Assembly (NCBI GenBank): GCA_002404215.1
Contig: DHJG01000017.1
Location: forward strand, 1-34,708
Length of the DNA stretch: 34,708 nucleotides
Direction of reading: 5' to 3'
Source of the DNA: Desulfosporosinus sp. UBA4726
GTDB taxonomy: Bacteria; Bacillota; Desulfitobacteriia; Desulfitobacteriales; Desulfitobacteriaceae
In this document: positions 8,532 through 15,670 of the stretch, one piece after another
Numbering within the stretch: position 1 is the stretch's first letter
How the letters are laid out: each line of letters starts with the position of its first letter
Translations under genes and position numbers: made by a program
Notes under the pieces: model-generated
Told to the model about the DNA's origin: nothing
What the model saw: the letters and a program-made list of their open reading frames with translations, nothing else
The model's database searches: none

Positions 8532-8855
8532 CTAGCAACTTCCGCCGCAGCTATCGCCACAACCCTCATTAGACTTAGCCGTACGTATTTGAAAGCCTCC
8601 ACCGTTTGGAGATTCAATATAATCAACGGTTGCTCCCTCTAAGTGAGTTGTAAGTTTTTTATCTGCGATTAATGACACACCATGTACTACATCAAGAATA
8701 TCTTCATCCGTCTTTGACTCATCCAGAGTCATGCCGAAATTCGGCCCACCTCAGCCAACGCCTACAAGATAGAGGCGAAGGAACGAGTTTTCTTTATTCT
8801 GCTGTTTTAGTACTTCAAGGACTTTTTCAGCTGCGAGTTCTGTAATACTAACCAT
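8532..8855 (-). CDS. HesB/IscA-like selenoprotein, UGA at codon 35
   Basis: A 107-residue HesB/A-type iron-sulfur carrier-like protein that becomes visible only if the in-frame UGA at 8753-8751 is read through as selenocysteine. The ATG at 8855 has AGGAGTG 8 bases upstream. Residues 1-34 (start MVSITELAAEKVLEVLKQ) end in FLRLYLVGVG, then Sec35, then GGPNFGMTLDE, matching the A-type core where IscA has Cys35. Cys99, Cys103 and the terminal Cys107 replace the usual CGCG tail, so three of four ligands are Cys and one Sec. A SECIS-like hairpin follows the UGA. The alternative, a fragment starting at Met42, has no ribosome binding site and loses half the domain. A nonsense pseudogene is the other possibility, but the intact flanking frame argues against it. 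Confidence 0.88.
8715..8731 (-). promoter_or_regulatory. Candidate bacterial SECIS element
   Basis: On the minus strand, TGACTC and GAGTCA form a 6-bp perfect stem with loop TGGAT. The GG of the loop begins 27 bases after the UGA, inside the 16-37 range known for bacterial SECIS elements recognised by SelB. A second small hairpin, GCCGA-ATT-TCGGC, lies at 8733-8745 between UGA and this stem. Confidence 0.8.
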
Positions 8856-8959
8856 TAAATCGTCACTCCTTTTTATAGATTAATCTTAATATACCACATT
8901 TCTAGCCTTTACCATAACAATCTTACAAAAATACATCGTCTCAAGTCCCAATCAAGCAC

Positions 8960-9202
8960 TTAGACTTCTTGTCCGTCCCCATTCGGCTGAAAATCCTTCC
9001 ACAGGCGGCGCACTTCTACGTCAATACTAGCGGGTAGATCTTGCGTTAGTTTTTGCCATTGTTTCATTTCTCCCTGGATCTTTTGCGCCCAGTTTTGCCC
9101 TTCTGGCCATGCAATAAAAACCGTTGGGTGTGGAACGATAAATAACGTCCGAATTATCCCGAGAAAGACAATAAGTGTAATAAGACGCCAAAGCCAACGC
9201 AT
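8960..9202 (-). CDS. Small membrane-anchored protein of unknown function, 80 aa
   Basis: Not recognised. One N-terminal hydrophobic segment at about residues 3-27 (RLITLIVFLGIIRTLFIV) is followed by an amphipathic, Trp-containing tail (about 35-80) with no known motif. The ATG at 9202 has AAAGGATG about 10 bases upstream. It is divergent from the TPR gene, with which it shares a 130-base intergenic region. Confidence 0.65.
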   Translation of the reverse strand: MRWLWRLITLIVFLGIIRTLFIVPHPTVFIAWPEGQNWAQKIQGEMKQWQKLTQDLPASIDVEVRRLWKDFQPNGDGQEV

Positions 9203-9268
9203 TTTTTGAATTCATCCTTTCCGAAATAAGCCTATACAATGATAGCATATCCAGAAAGCACAATTCTA

Positions 9269-9295
9269 AAACGTTACACGTTTAAATGATATAAT
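9269..9295 (+). promoter_or_regulatory. Inverted repeat and -10 box before the TPR gene
   Basis: AAACGT-TAC-ACGTTT (9269-9283) is a perfect 6-bp inverted repeat placed 6 bases before TATAAT (9290-9295). No clear -35 box is seen at normal spacing. The repeat occupies the -35/-10 spacer, so it could be an operator. Low confidence. Confidence 0.35.
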
Positions 9296-9335
9296 AAAAA
9301 GCAGAACTTAATCAACCAATATAGGGAGGGCTCAA

Positions 9336-10040
9336 TTGAAACGTCATATATCACTCTTACTATTTGTGAGCGTCATCTTAGTTATCGTGGTGGGGTCTGT
9401 TTTTCATATTTTCTCGAAAAATAATACATCGGATTCAGACGTCCCCCATAGTCAAGCTTCGTCTCCTGCTGGAATTTCAGTTGTTCCATCCTCACACTTG
9501 GATGGGAAAGCTGTCCCTTCATCTCCTATGTCAGTCCATGTCTCTGATGCCCAAGCACTTAAACTCTATGACTTAGCTCTCAAGCTTTATTATCAACGCC
9601 AATTCCCCGAAGCCCTCAAACTTTTTAATCAAGCCTTGGCGATAGACCCTCAATGTTATGAAGCCTTAAATGCTAAAGGAGCGACCCTTGCCTTTCAGGG
9701 AAACCACGAAGAAGGGCTTGCCCTTATTCAGCAAGCCCTTGATCTTAATCCAGCGTTTGTCTATGGCCATTTCAACCAAGGATTAGCTAATGAACTGGCT
9801 GGACGCTGGGACATAGCGATTGCAGCTTATCAGAAGGCCTTGCAGATCGACAACCGTGATACGTGGAGTTATTACGGCATCGCAAGCATATACGGGCGTC
9901 AAGGAAATGTTGCTAAAGTCTTGGAATATCTAGAACCAGCGATCAATCTGGACCCCGATGTCAGAGAAGTAGCCCGTGCCGAAAGAGATTTCGCCTCCGT
10001 ACAAAAGGATCCTCGCTTCCAAACGCTTGTTCAGCCTTAA
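9336..10040 (+). CDS. Membrane-anchored TPR protein
   Basis: A 234-residue protein with an N-terminal signal anchor (about 5-27, ISLLLFVSVILVIVVGS), a Ser-rich linker to about 70, and roughly three to four tetratricopeptide repeats from about 75 to 210. Typical repeat phrases are PEALKLFNQALAIDP, EEGLALIQQALDLNP and DIAIAAYQKALQID. TPRs mediate protein-protein contacts; no catalytic motif is present. The start is TTG at 9336, preceded by GGGAGGG 5 bases upstream. It converges with pepF, 10 bases between stops. Confidence 0.85.
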   Translation: MKRHISLLLFVSVILVIVVGSVFHIFSKNNTSDSDVPHSQASSPAGISVVPSSHLDGKAVPSSPMSVHVSDAQALKLYDLALKLYYQRQFPEALKLFNQALAIDPQCYEALNAKGATLAFQGNHEEGLALIQQALDLNPAFVYGHFNQGLANELAGRWDIAIAAYQKALQIDNRDTWSYYGIASIYGRQGNVAKVLEYLEPAINLDPDVREVARAERDFASVQKDPRFQTLVQP

Positions 10041-10050
10041 ACCTTAAGCC

Positions 10051-11850
10051 TTACGCTAGGAGTTTCTCTAAGCGTTCAACAAGCTCCGTAAAGACCTGTA
10101 GCGCATTCCTAACAGGAACAGGAGTCTCCATATCGACGCCCGCTTTACGTAATAATTCGATCGGATAATCTGAACTCCCACCTCCCAAGAATTCTAAATA
10201 CTTGGTCACTGCTGGAGCACCTTCATCAAGAATTGCTCGTGCAAAGGCCGTTGCTGCAGAGAAACCTGTTGCATATTTGTAGACGTAAAAAGCATTATAA
10301 AAATGAGGAATACGTGCCCACTCTAAATCAATTTCTGGATCAAGGACAACATCCGTTCCATAATAAGTCACATTTAATTCACGATAGATTTCCGATAGGC
10401 TGTCTGCCGTTAAAGCTCCACCCTCTTCTACCACAGAATGAATCTTCTTTTCATATTCAGCAAACATAGTTTGTCTGAATATGGTACCCCTGAACTGTTC
10501 AAGATAATGATTGATCAAATACGCCAAGATTTTAACATCTTTGGTTTTTTCCAAGAGATGCTCCATGACCAACGCCTCGTTCAAGGTTGAAGCGACTTCA
10601 GCCACAAAGATCTTATATCCAGCATAAAGATGAGGTTGTGTGCGATTGGAAAAATAGGTGTGTAATGAATGTCCCATCTCATGAGCGATGGTAAACATGG
10701 AATTCAAAGTGTCTTGGTGATTTAGCAGAACATAGGGATGTGCGCGATAAGTGCCCCAAGAATAAGCTCCACTCGTCTTTCCTTCATTTTCGTAGACATC
10801 AATCCATCTCTTTTGGAACCCTTCCTCCAGAATCTTAATATACTCTGGACCCAGGGGGCGAAGGCCTTCAATTACCATGTCTTTTGCTTCTTCGTATGTA
10901 ATCGTCATTGTCGTTTCAGGAACAATAGGAACATATATATCATACATATGTAACTCATTGAGTTTCAAAGCCTTTTTGCGCAGTTGGATATAGCGATGCA
11001 TCTGAGGCAAAAATTCGTGAACCGTATCAATTAGAGAATCATAGACTTTCATTGGAACACGGTCATCATCTAAGGAAGCCTCCAAGGCCGAAGGGTAGTG
11101 CCGTACTTTGGCGAAAAAAACATCGGATTTTACGCTGGAGTTCAAAGTAGCAGCCCATGTATTTTTTTGCTTCTCATAGGTACGATAAAGTGTCTCGAAA
11201 GCTGATTTTCGCACACCCTGTTCATGACTTTCCATGAACTGAATGAAATTCCCCTTGGTTAATTCTACTGTTTGACCAGCTTCATCGACAATACTCGGGA
11301 ATTTAAGGTCCGCATTATTAGCCATCGAAAAGATTGCTCCAGGGGCCTCGGCTAACTCGCCTGCCTCCGCTAGCAATTTCTCCTCTGCTGAACTAAGAAT
11401 ATGCTCTTTCTTGCGCAGAATATCTTCTAGGGCTTGGTTATAGAGTTTCATTTTTTCCGTTGCGCGGAATTCCTTTAGCCTATCTTCAGGCATAGCTAAT
11501 AATTCCGGAACCAAGAAAGATGCCACGCTACTCACCTTCACTGCCAAAGCCCCTGCGCGATCTGTCAGTGCTTGATACGTGGCTTCGCGGTTATCCTCAT
11601 CTCGCCGCATACGTGCGTAAGAATAAACGTCTTCAATTCGCAGACTTAAATCATCCATCCACTCAAAACACGCGATTAAAGTTTCCGGAGCATCTGCTAA
11701 ATGTCCAACAAATTTACTTCCTTCTGTTAAAAGTTTTTCAACTTGGCTGAACTCCTTCTCCCATTGATCATTATCGGAAAAAATGTCCTCCAAATGCCAC
11801 TTGTTGGCCTCCGGAATTTCTGACCTAGACTTCAAGCGTTGTTGTTCCAC
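10051..11850 (-). CDS. pepF: Oligoendopeptidase F (M3 zinc peptidase)
   Basis: A 599-residue M3B metallopeptidase, full length. The zinc motif HEMGH is at 390-394 (TIAHEMGHSLHTYF), with a glutamate ligand downstream in the VAEVASTLNEAL stretch. Family members are cytosolic and degrade oligopeptides of about 7-17 residues. The GTG at 11850 is chosen because AGGAGGG lies 6 bases upstream; a 20-residue upstream extension from ATG 11910 lacks a site. Its upstream neighbour, the CYTH gene, is separated by a terminator, so it is probably transcribed alone. Confidence 0.95.
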   Translation of the reverse strand: MEQQRLKSRSEIPEANKWHLEDIFSDNDQWEKEFSQVEKLLTEGSKFVGHLADAPETLIACFEWMDDLSLRIEDVYSYARMRRDEDNREATYQALTDRAGALAVKVSSVASFLVPELLAMPEDRLKEFRATEKMKLYNQALEDILRKKEHILSSAEEKLLAEAGELAEAPGAIFSMANNADLKFPSIVDEAGQTVELTKGNFIQFMESHEQGVRKSAFETLYRTYEKQKNTWAATLNSSVKSDVFFAKVRHYPSALEASLDDDRVPMKVYDSLIDTVHEFLPQMHRYIQLRKKALKLNELHMYDIYVPIVPETTMTITYEEAKDMVIEGLRPLGPEYIKILEEGFQKRWIDVYENEGKTSGAYSWGTYRAHPYVLLNHQDTLNSMFTIAHEMGHSLHTYFSNRTQPHLYAGYKIFVAEVASTLNEALVMEHLLEKTKDVKILAYLINHYLEQFRGTIFRQTMFAEYEKKIHSVVEEGGALTADSLSEIYRELNVTYYGTDVVLDPEIDLEWARIPHFYNAFYVYKYATGFSAATAFARAILDEGAPAVTKYLEFLGGGSSDYPIELLRKAGVDMETPVPVRNALQVFTELVERLEKLLA

Positions 11851-11944
11851 AATTTTCCCTCCTAGAATATAATCTCCCTTATTATATACAGGTAGAAGAG
11901 AATTTACCATTTCTCAGGAACTTGATTATTGATATGCCGTGGAA

Positions 11945-11970
11945 AAGAGGACCCAATTTTGGGCCCTCTT
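11945..11970 (-). terminator. Terminator after the CYTH gene
   Basis: A 10-bp stem AAGAGGGCCC/GGGTCCTCTT (one G-U pair) around a 6-base loop, with a short T tract, located between the CYTH gene and pepF on the minus strand. Confidence 0.7.
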
Positions 11971-12071
11971 CCATCTATATTTCATTTACTAGACTCTCGC
12001 TTCTACAAAAAGGAGATTCACTGGTTTGCTAATCTTTAGATTGTTTTTAAGTCATGAAATATATTTTTCTT

Positions 12072-12542
12072 CTACCAAGTGGAATATGGTCTTCTGCCTA
12101 AATTTATGTTGGAAAATTCAGGATCATGTGTGATCTCGCGTTGAGTATTAACCCACTTCGGAAAACTCAAGTGGTACCCTATCTCAGGGAACTCGACATC
12201 CACCGTGATTAATCCTCTGTTTTCCCCTTGATAAACATCAATTTCCCAAGTAAGACCCTCAAAAGGAACCCGGTAGCGAATTTTTTCAATTGCTGGGACA
12301 AGCGATAACCGTTTCAAAGTAGATCTCTCTTCGGGAGAAGAATTCGGGTTTAACGTTTCAAATTCGAAGCGACTGCCGTCCTTATTATATTCTTTGATCG
12401 TGATCACAATAGTTTCTTCGAGAATTCTATAACGTATTGACGGTGTTTCACTCAAATACCCTTGTACAATAGACCATCCATCCTCTAGCAAAGGTAAGTA
12501 CTCCTTCAATACCAAAAATTTCCGTTCAATTTCCAAAGCCAA
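12072..12542 (-). CDS. CYTH-domain protein (triphosphate tunnel metalloenzyme)
   Basis: A 156-residue CYTH/TTM protein. The signature ExExK is present at the N-terminus (ALEIERKFLV), followed by alternating basic/acidic strand motifs (IRYRILEETIVITIKEY, FEFE, IEKIRYRV, WEIDVYQG, ITVDVEF). These line the tunnel that binds divalent metal and a triphosphate group; bacterial members include inorganic triphosphatases, though the substrate here is unknown. The TTG at 12542 is preferred: GGAGATG lies 8 bases upstream and the protein then begins as CYTH proteins usually do. Reading from the ATG at 12590 would put the start in a terminator tail. Confidence 0.85.
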   Translation of the reverse strand: MALEIERKFLVLKEYLPLLEDGWSIVQGYLSETPSIRYRILEETIVITIKEYNKDGSRFEFETLNPNSSPEERSTLKRLSLVPAIEKIRYRVPFEGLTWEIDVYQGENRGLITVDVEFPEIGYHLSFPKWVNTQREITHDPEFSNINLGRRPYSTW

Positions 12543-12587
12543 AATATCATCTCCAATGGTTGAATTCGAGGACTTAAACGCTGATTG

Positions 12588-12628
12588 CAAAAAATGAAAC
12601 AGGCAGCGTACGTTCCACTGCCTGTTTC
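12588..12628 (-). terminator. Intrinsic terminator/attenuator upstream of the CYTH gene
   Basis: On the minus strand an 11-bp perfect stem GAAACAGGCAG/CTGCCTGTTTC is followed by ATTTTTT. It lies 46-86 bases before the CYTH start, so it either attenuates that gene or ends a short upstream RNA. Confidence 0.75.
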
Positions 12629-12776
12629 TTCCACCTATCCCCTAGAAGGTTCCCCAACCTTCTATTCATAATTTTACTCGATCCAAGTCCTCTTCGCAAG
12701 TGTGTTAGGTAGCAAGTTAACTGATAGTTAATACTTATCTTGAAGAATCTTTGCTCTAATTTACATACATAATTAT
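12629..12776 (-). promoter_or_regulatory. Leader region of the CYTH gene, possible small RNA
   Basis: About 150 bases without a convincing gene. An extended -10 box TGTTATAAT (about 12771-12779 on the minus strand) could start transcription near 12765. The RNA would contain TTAACT-ATC-AGTTAA and an AGAAGGTT-GGGG-AACCTTCT hairpin and end at the 12588-12628 terminator. No known riboswitch or T-box signature was recognised. Confidence 0.4.
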
Positions 12777-12781
12777 AACAC

Positions 12782-12810
12782 TTGCCGTCAAAGTCTACCT
12801 GTATTATAAT
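12782..12810 (+). promoter_or_regulatory. Promoter of pheA leader
   Basis: TTGCCG (12782-12787), a 17-base spacer, and a consensus TATAAT (12805-12810). This is the best sigma-A match in the intergenic region and would start RNA near 12817. Confidence 0.7.
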
Positions 12811-12817
12811 TATTTTT

Positions 12818-12958
12818 ATCGTTAACAATAATGTCGCTTTACGTTCACACAACCCCCTCTCAAAGCGTAGTCGAGAACGACCACGAGGATGTGAGGCCTG
12901 ACTCGTCCCTTACAGTGGATGGGGCAGACTTTTTTTATTTTTCAGTAAGGAGACGCTT
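12818..12958 (+). promoter_or_regulatory. Structured, terminator-bearing leader of pheA
   Basis: An approximately 140-base leader. The first element is a long hairpin at about 12857-12897: CCTCTCA pairs with TGTGAGG around an inner CGTAGTCG-AGAA-CGACCACG stem with one mismatch. It is followed by a weaker GTCCC/GGGGC hairpin (about 12905-12926) and TTTTTTTATTTTT, just before the pheA ribosome binding site AAGGAGA. This layout suggests transcription attenuation. No T-box AGGGTGG motif is visible. A 43-codon frame (12831-12962) reads Phe-Phe-Tyr-Phe through the T tract and overlaps the pheA ATG, but lacks a ribosome binding site. Confidence 0.55.
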
Positions 12959-13822
12959 ATGAAAAAAATGGGCTATTTAGGACCGAAAGGGAGTTATTCA
13001 GAGGAGGCAATCCATTTATTTTTAGCCACTCATTTAGAATTTAACGAAACACCGCCTGCCCTCATACCGTTCTACACAATACGACAATTACTACTTGCCT
13101 GTAATGATTTGGAAATCGATTGGGCCTTTGTTCCCTTGGAGAATTCCGCAGAGGGGCAAGTAGGCGTGACTATGGATACGCTCGGTCAGACTGAGCATAT
13201 CTTTATCACCCATGAATTCGTCCATCCGATTGATCAATGCCTTCTGACACACGAGCCTATGCCTCTTGAACAAATCGAACGAGTTTATTCTCATGAACAG
13301 GCAATAGGACAATGTCGGGACTTCCTAAAGAAATACCTTCCCCAGGCCGAACAGATCGTTTGTTTGAGCACTGCTGAAGCGGCCCATAAGATTTCCTCAG
13401 TCCGAGAAAACTGGGCAGCCATTGGACCTCGCCGAGCAGCCCACCTCTATAATCTCCACCTTCAAAAAGAAAGAGTACAGGATGTCATACTGAATGCCAC
13501 ACGCTTTGTACTCCTTGGCCATCAACTAGCGGACATGTCTAATGGCGAAGATAAAACCTCTCTATTAGTCATCGCAGAAAATACTTCAGGATCTTTATAC
13601 CGTATTTTGGGTGAATTTTCCAAACGCCATATCAACTTAAGCCGCATTGAATCCCGTCCGTCAAAACGAAAACTTGGAGAATACGTTTTCTTTATAGACG
13701 TGGACGGTTATGTCTTTGCTCCACCCATTCAAGATGTGCTGTGGGCCCTTAAGGAAAGCCAGATCTCAGTGAAGTTATTGGGTTCCTATCCAAAAACACA
13801 GCCTGACGAAGTAATATTTTAG
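12959..13822 (+). CDS. pheA: Prephenate dehydratase
   Basis: A 287-residue monofunctional prephenate dehydratase, converting prephenate to phenylpyruvate in phenylalanine synthesis. The catalytic PDT domain occupies about 4-185 (GPKGSYSEEA, PLENSAEGQVGVTMD, and the substrate-binding NATRFVLLG). A C-terminal ACT domain, about 198-275, carries SLYRILGEFSKRHINLSRIESRPSK, including the ESRP motif that binds Phe for feedback inhibition. No chorismate mutase domain is present, as is usual in Firmicutes. It starts at ATG 12959 with AAGGAGA. The preceding terminator-like leader suggests attenuation. Confidence 0.95.
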   Translation: MKKMGYLGPKGSYSEEAIHLFLATHLEFNETPPALIPFYTIRQLLLACNDLEIDWAFVPLENSAEGQVGVTMDTLGQTEHIFITHEFVHPIDQCLLTHEPMPLEQIERVYSHEQAIGQCRDFLKKYLPQAEQIVCLSTAEAAHKISSVRENWAAIGPRRAAHLYNLHLQKERVQDVILNATRFVLLGHQLADMSNGEDKTSLLVIAENTSGSLYRILGEFSKRHINLSRIESRPSKRKLGEYVFFIDVDGYVFAPPIQDVLWALKESQISVKLLGSYPKTQPDEVIF

Positions 13823-13853
13823 GAGAGAGGATTCATCCTCTCTCCTAAATATT
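13813..13853 (+). terminator. Hairpin at the end of pheA
   Basis: AATATTTTAGGAGAGAGGA and its near-perfect complement around TTCA, overlapping the pheA stop codon. The T run after the stem is poor, so termination strength is uncertain. It may also help end converging thrC transcripts. Confidence 0.6.
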
Positions 13854-13969
13854 ATACTGTAAATAATAGCTCGTCTGCATTAATAATAAAACGACAAATC
13901 ATCGCATGACAGTGAACGTGTCTCTCGGTCCCTCTGTATGAAACGTGTGTGAACGGCTAAGGAACGTCC

Positions 13970-15445
13970 TTAAGTAAACATCTTTTGAAGTAATTCAGCA
14001 ATTCCTTCCGGCTCACATGCCTTAACCGATTTTTCCGGCTTTTGATCTAACCCTTGTAACCCCATGGGTATTTCCCACTCTGTCAATTTGCTTAAATAAT
14101 CAAGGGCTTCCCATTCATCCTTCCAACTTTTATCTTTTTCTCCTTCTAACCCTGTTAATACGTTGGATGCAAATTTAAATGGACTTGCCGTTGAGGCGAT
14201 AACCGTATAGGTTTGATCGTTTGTCGCGGAGAGATAATCGTTATACACTTTCATCGCTACGGCTGTGTGAGGGTCAAAAACATACTGATAGGCTTTATAA
14301 CTTTGGGATATTGTCTCCAGAGTATCCTCTTCATCCGCCCACCCGGCATAGACTGCGTCTTGACATTGTTTTAAGGTTGCTGGATCAACAGTGAACGTTC
14401 CCTGGTTCTTCGAATCATACCAGGTCTGAATTTGCTCTGCATTTCGCCCACTCATCTCATAAAGGAAACGCTCAAAATTACTCGATACTAAAATATCCAT
14501 TGATGGAGAAATCGTTTGGAAAAAATCTCGTTGGCTTTGATATATCCCAGTTGCAAAAAAATCCGTTAAGACATTATTTTTATTAGAAGCACAAATGATT
14601 TGGCCAATCGGGAGCCCCATGCGCTTCGCATAATAGGCAGCTTGAATATTTCCGAAGTTTCCCGTAGGAACCACTACATTCATAGTTTCTCCAGGCACGA
14701 CCTTCCCCTGTTCTACGGCTTGTAAATACGCCCAGAAATAATAGACTATTTGAGGCAAAAGTCGTCCCCAGTTGATAGAGTTAGCCGAGGAAAATATTAA
14801 CTTCTTCTCTTGTAACTTTGCCTTCAAAGTGTCTGAAGCAAAAATACGTTTGACAGCTGTTTGGCACTCATCAAAGTTACCCTTAACCGCAACAATGTGG
14901 GTATTCATCCCTTCAGTTGTTGTCATCTGACGTTCTTGAACTGGGCTCACACCGCCCTCGGGGTAAAAGACAACAATATTCATCCCGTCTCGGTTTTTGA
15001 ACCCTTCTAACGCGGCTTTTCCTGTATCACCGGATGTTGCTACGAGAATTAAAACGTCTGAATCAAGATTCAATAGTTTAAGACTATCTTTTAATAAATC
15101 AGGCAACACTTGCAACGCCATATCTTTAAACGCAGCGGTAGGACCATGCCAAAGTTCTAAGACTCCAAAACTCCCCACAGAAACCAAAGGCGCTGGGTTA
15201 GACCCATCGAATGTTCCATCTGCATATACGTTTACGATTTTGGAGAGGGCGGACTCAGTGAAATCAGGTAAATATGGGGACATGACTCGCTTGGCGACGT
15301 CACGATATGACAACCCCTGAAGGTCTTGCCAATTTAAAGTGGGAATGATGGAAGGAACAAAGAGCCCTCCGCTTGGTACCATTCCTAATGTAATTGCTTG
15401 CGATGCCCTCTGGCCGGAAAGATTACCTCGTGTGCTTTCGTACAA
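13970..15445 (-). CDS. thrC: Threonine synthase
   Basis: A 491-residue PLP enzyme converting O-phosphohomoserine to threonine. Length and motifs fit the longer (E. coli/yeast-like) threonine synthase class. The PLP lysine is Lys107 in LWHGPTAAFKDMA, followed by LVATSGDTGKAALEGF and VPTGNFGNIQAAYYAKRMGL. The start is TTG at 15445, with AGGAGG 9 bases upstream; no in-frame ATG is nearby. No other threonine-pathway gene is adjacent, so it is a single-gene unit in this window. Confidence 0.95.
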   Translation of the reverse strand: MYESTRGNLSGQRASQAITLGMVPSGGLFVPSIIPTLNWQDLQGLSYRDVAKRVMSPYLPDFTESALSKIVNVYADGTFDGSNPAPLVSVGSFGVLELWHGPTAAFKDMALQVLPDLLKDSLKLLNLDSDVLILVATSGDTGKAALEGFKNRDGMNIVVFYPEGGVSPVQERQMTTTEGMNTHIVAVKGNFDECQTAVKRIFASDTLKAKLQEKKLIFSSANSINWGRLLPQIVYYFWAYLQAVEQGKVVPGETMNVVVPTGNFGNIQAAYYAKRMGLPIGQIICASNKNNVLTDFFATGIYQSQRDFFQTISPSMDILVSSNFERFLYEMSGRNAEQIQTWYDSKNQGTFTVDPATLKQCQDAVYAGWADEEDTLETISQSYKAYQYVFDPHTAVAMKVYNDYLSATNDQTYTVIASTASPFKFASNVLTGLEGEKDKSWKDEWEALDYLSKLTEWEIPMGLQGLDQKPEKSVKACEPEGIAELLQKMFT

Positions 15446-15670
15446 CTGCTACTACCTCCTAGACATTCTCTATAGATTTCATTATAAGCTATTCGCTGTA
15501 TATTCGCCACCAAAGACAATTATCCTCCCTATAAAGACAGTTGTCTTCATGGGATTCATAAATTAAGCCTAAATCCTAGATACTAGATACTAGATACTTT
15601 AGAGGAAAATATAAATCGTTTGTTGAATATCATGTAAACACTCCCAGCAAATTCGAAAGGCGGACCAGCA
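15446..15670. other. Divergent thrC / kinase intergenic region
   Basis: It holds AAGACAA...TTGTCTT inverted arms (15513-15519 and 15541-15547) and three tandem copies of the 7-mer CTAGATA (15576-15596). No standard gene is seen. Confidence 0.4.

Noticed and set aside
8532..8732. A 66-aa protein starting at the Met after the UGA
   Set aside because: No ribosome binding site and half of the HesB fold would be missing; the UGA read-through explains the data better.
12629..12776. T-box or known riboswitch before the CYTH gene
   Set aside because: No AGGGTGG T-box motif and no recognised riboswitch core; left as unclassified leader.
12574..12852. A 92-codon minus-strand frame between CYTH and pheA
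   Set aside because: It runs through the terminator upstream of the CYTH gene, has odd composition and no family resemblance; the stretch is better explained as leader RNA.
12831..12962. Leader peptide gene for pheA with Phe-Phe-Tyr-Phe
   Set aside because: No ribosome binding site, and the Phe codons arise from the terminator T run instead of preceding it, unlike classical attenuators. Mentioned under the leader only.
15576..15596. CTAGATA x3 tandem repeat as a possible array or CRISPR-like element
   Set aside because: Only three 7-base units without spacers; a simple slippage repeat.
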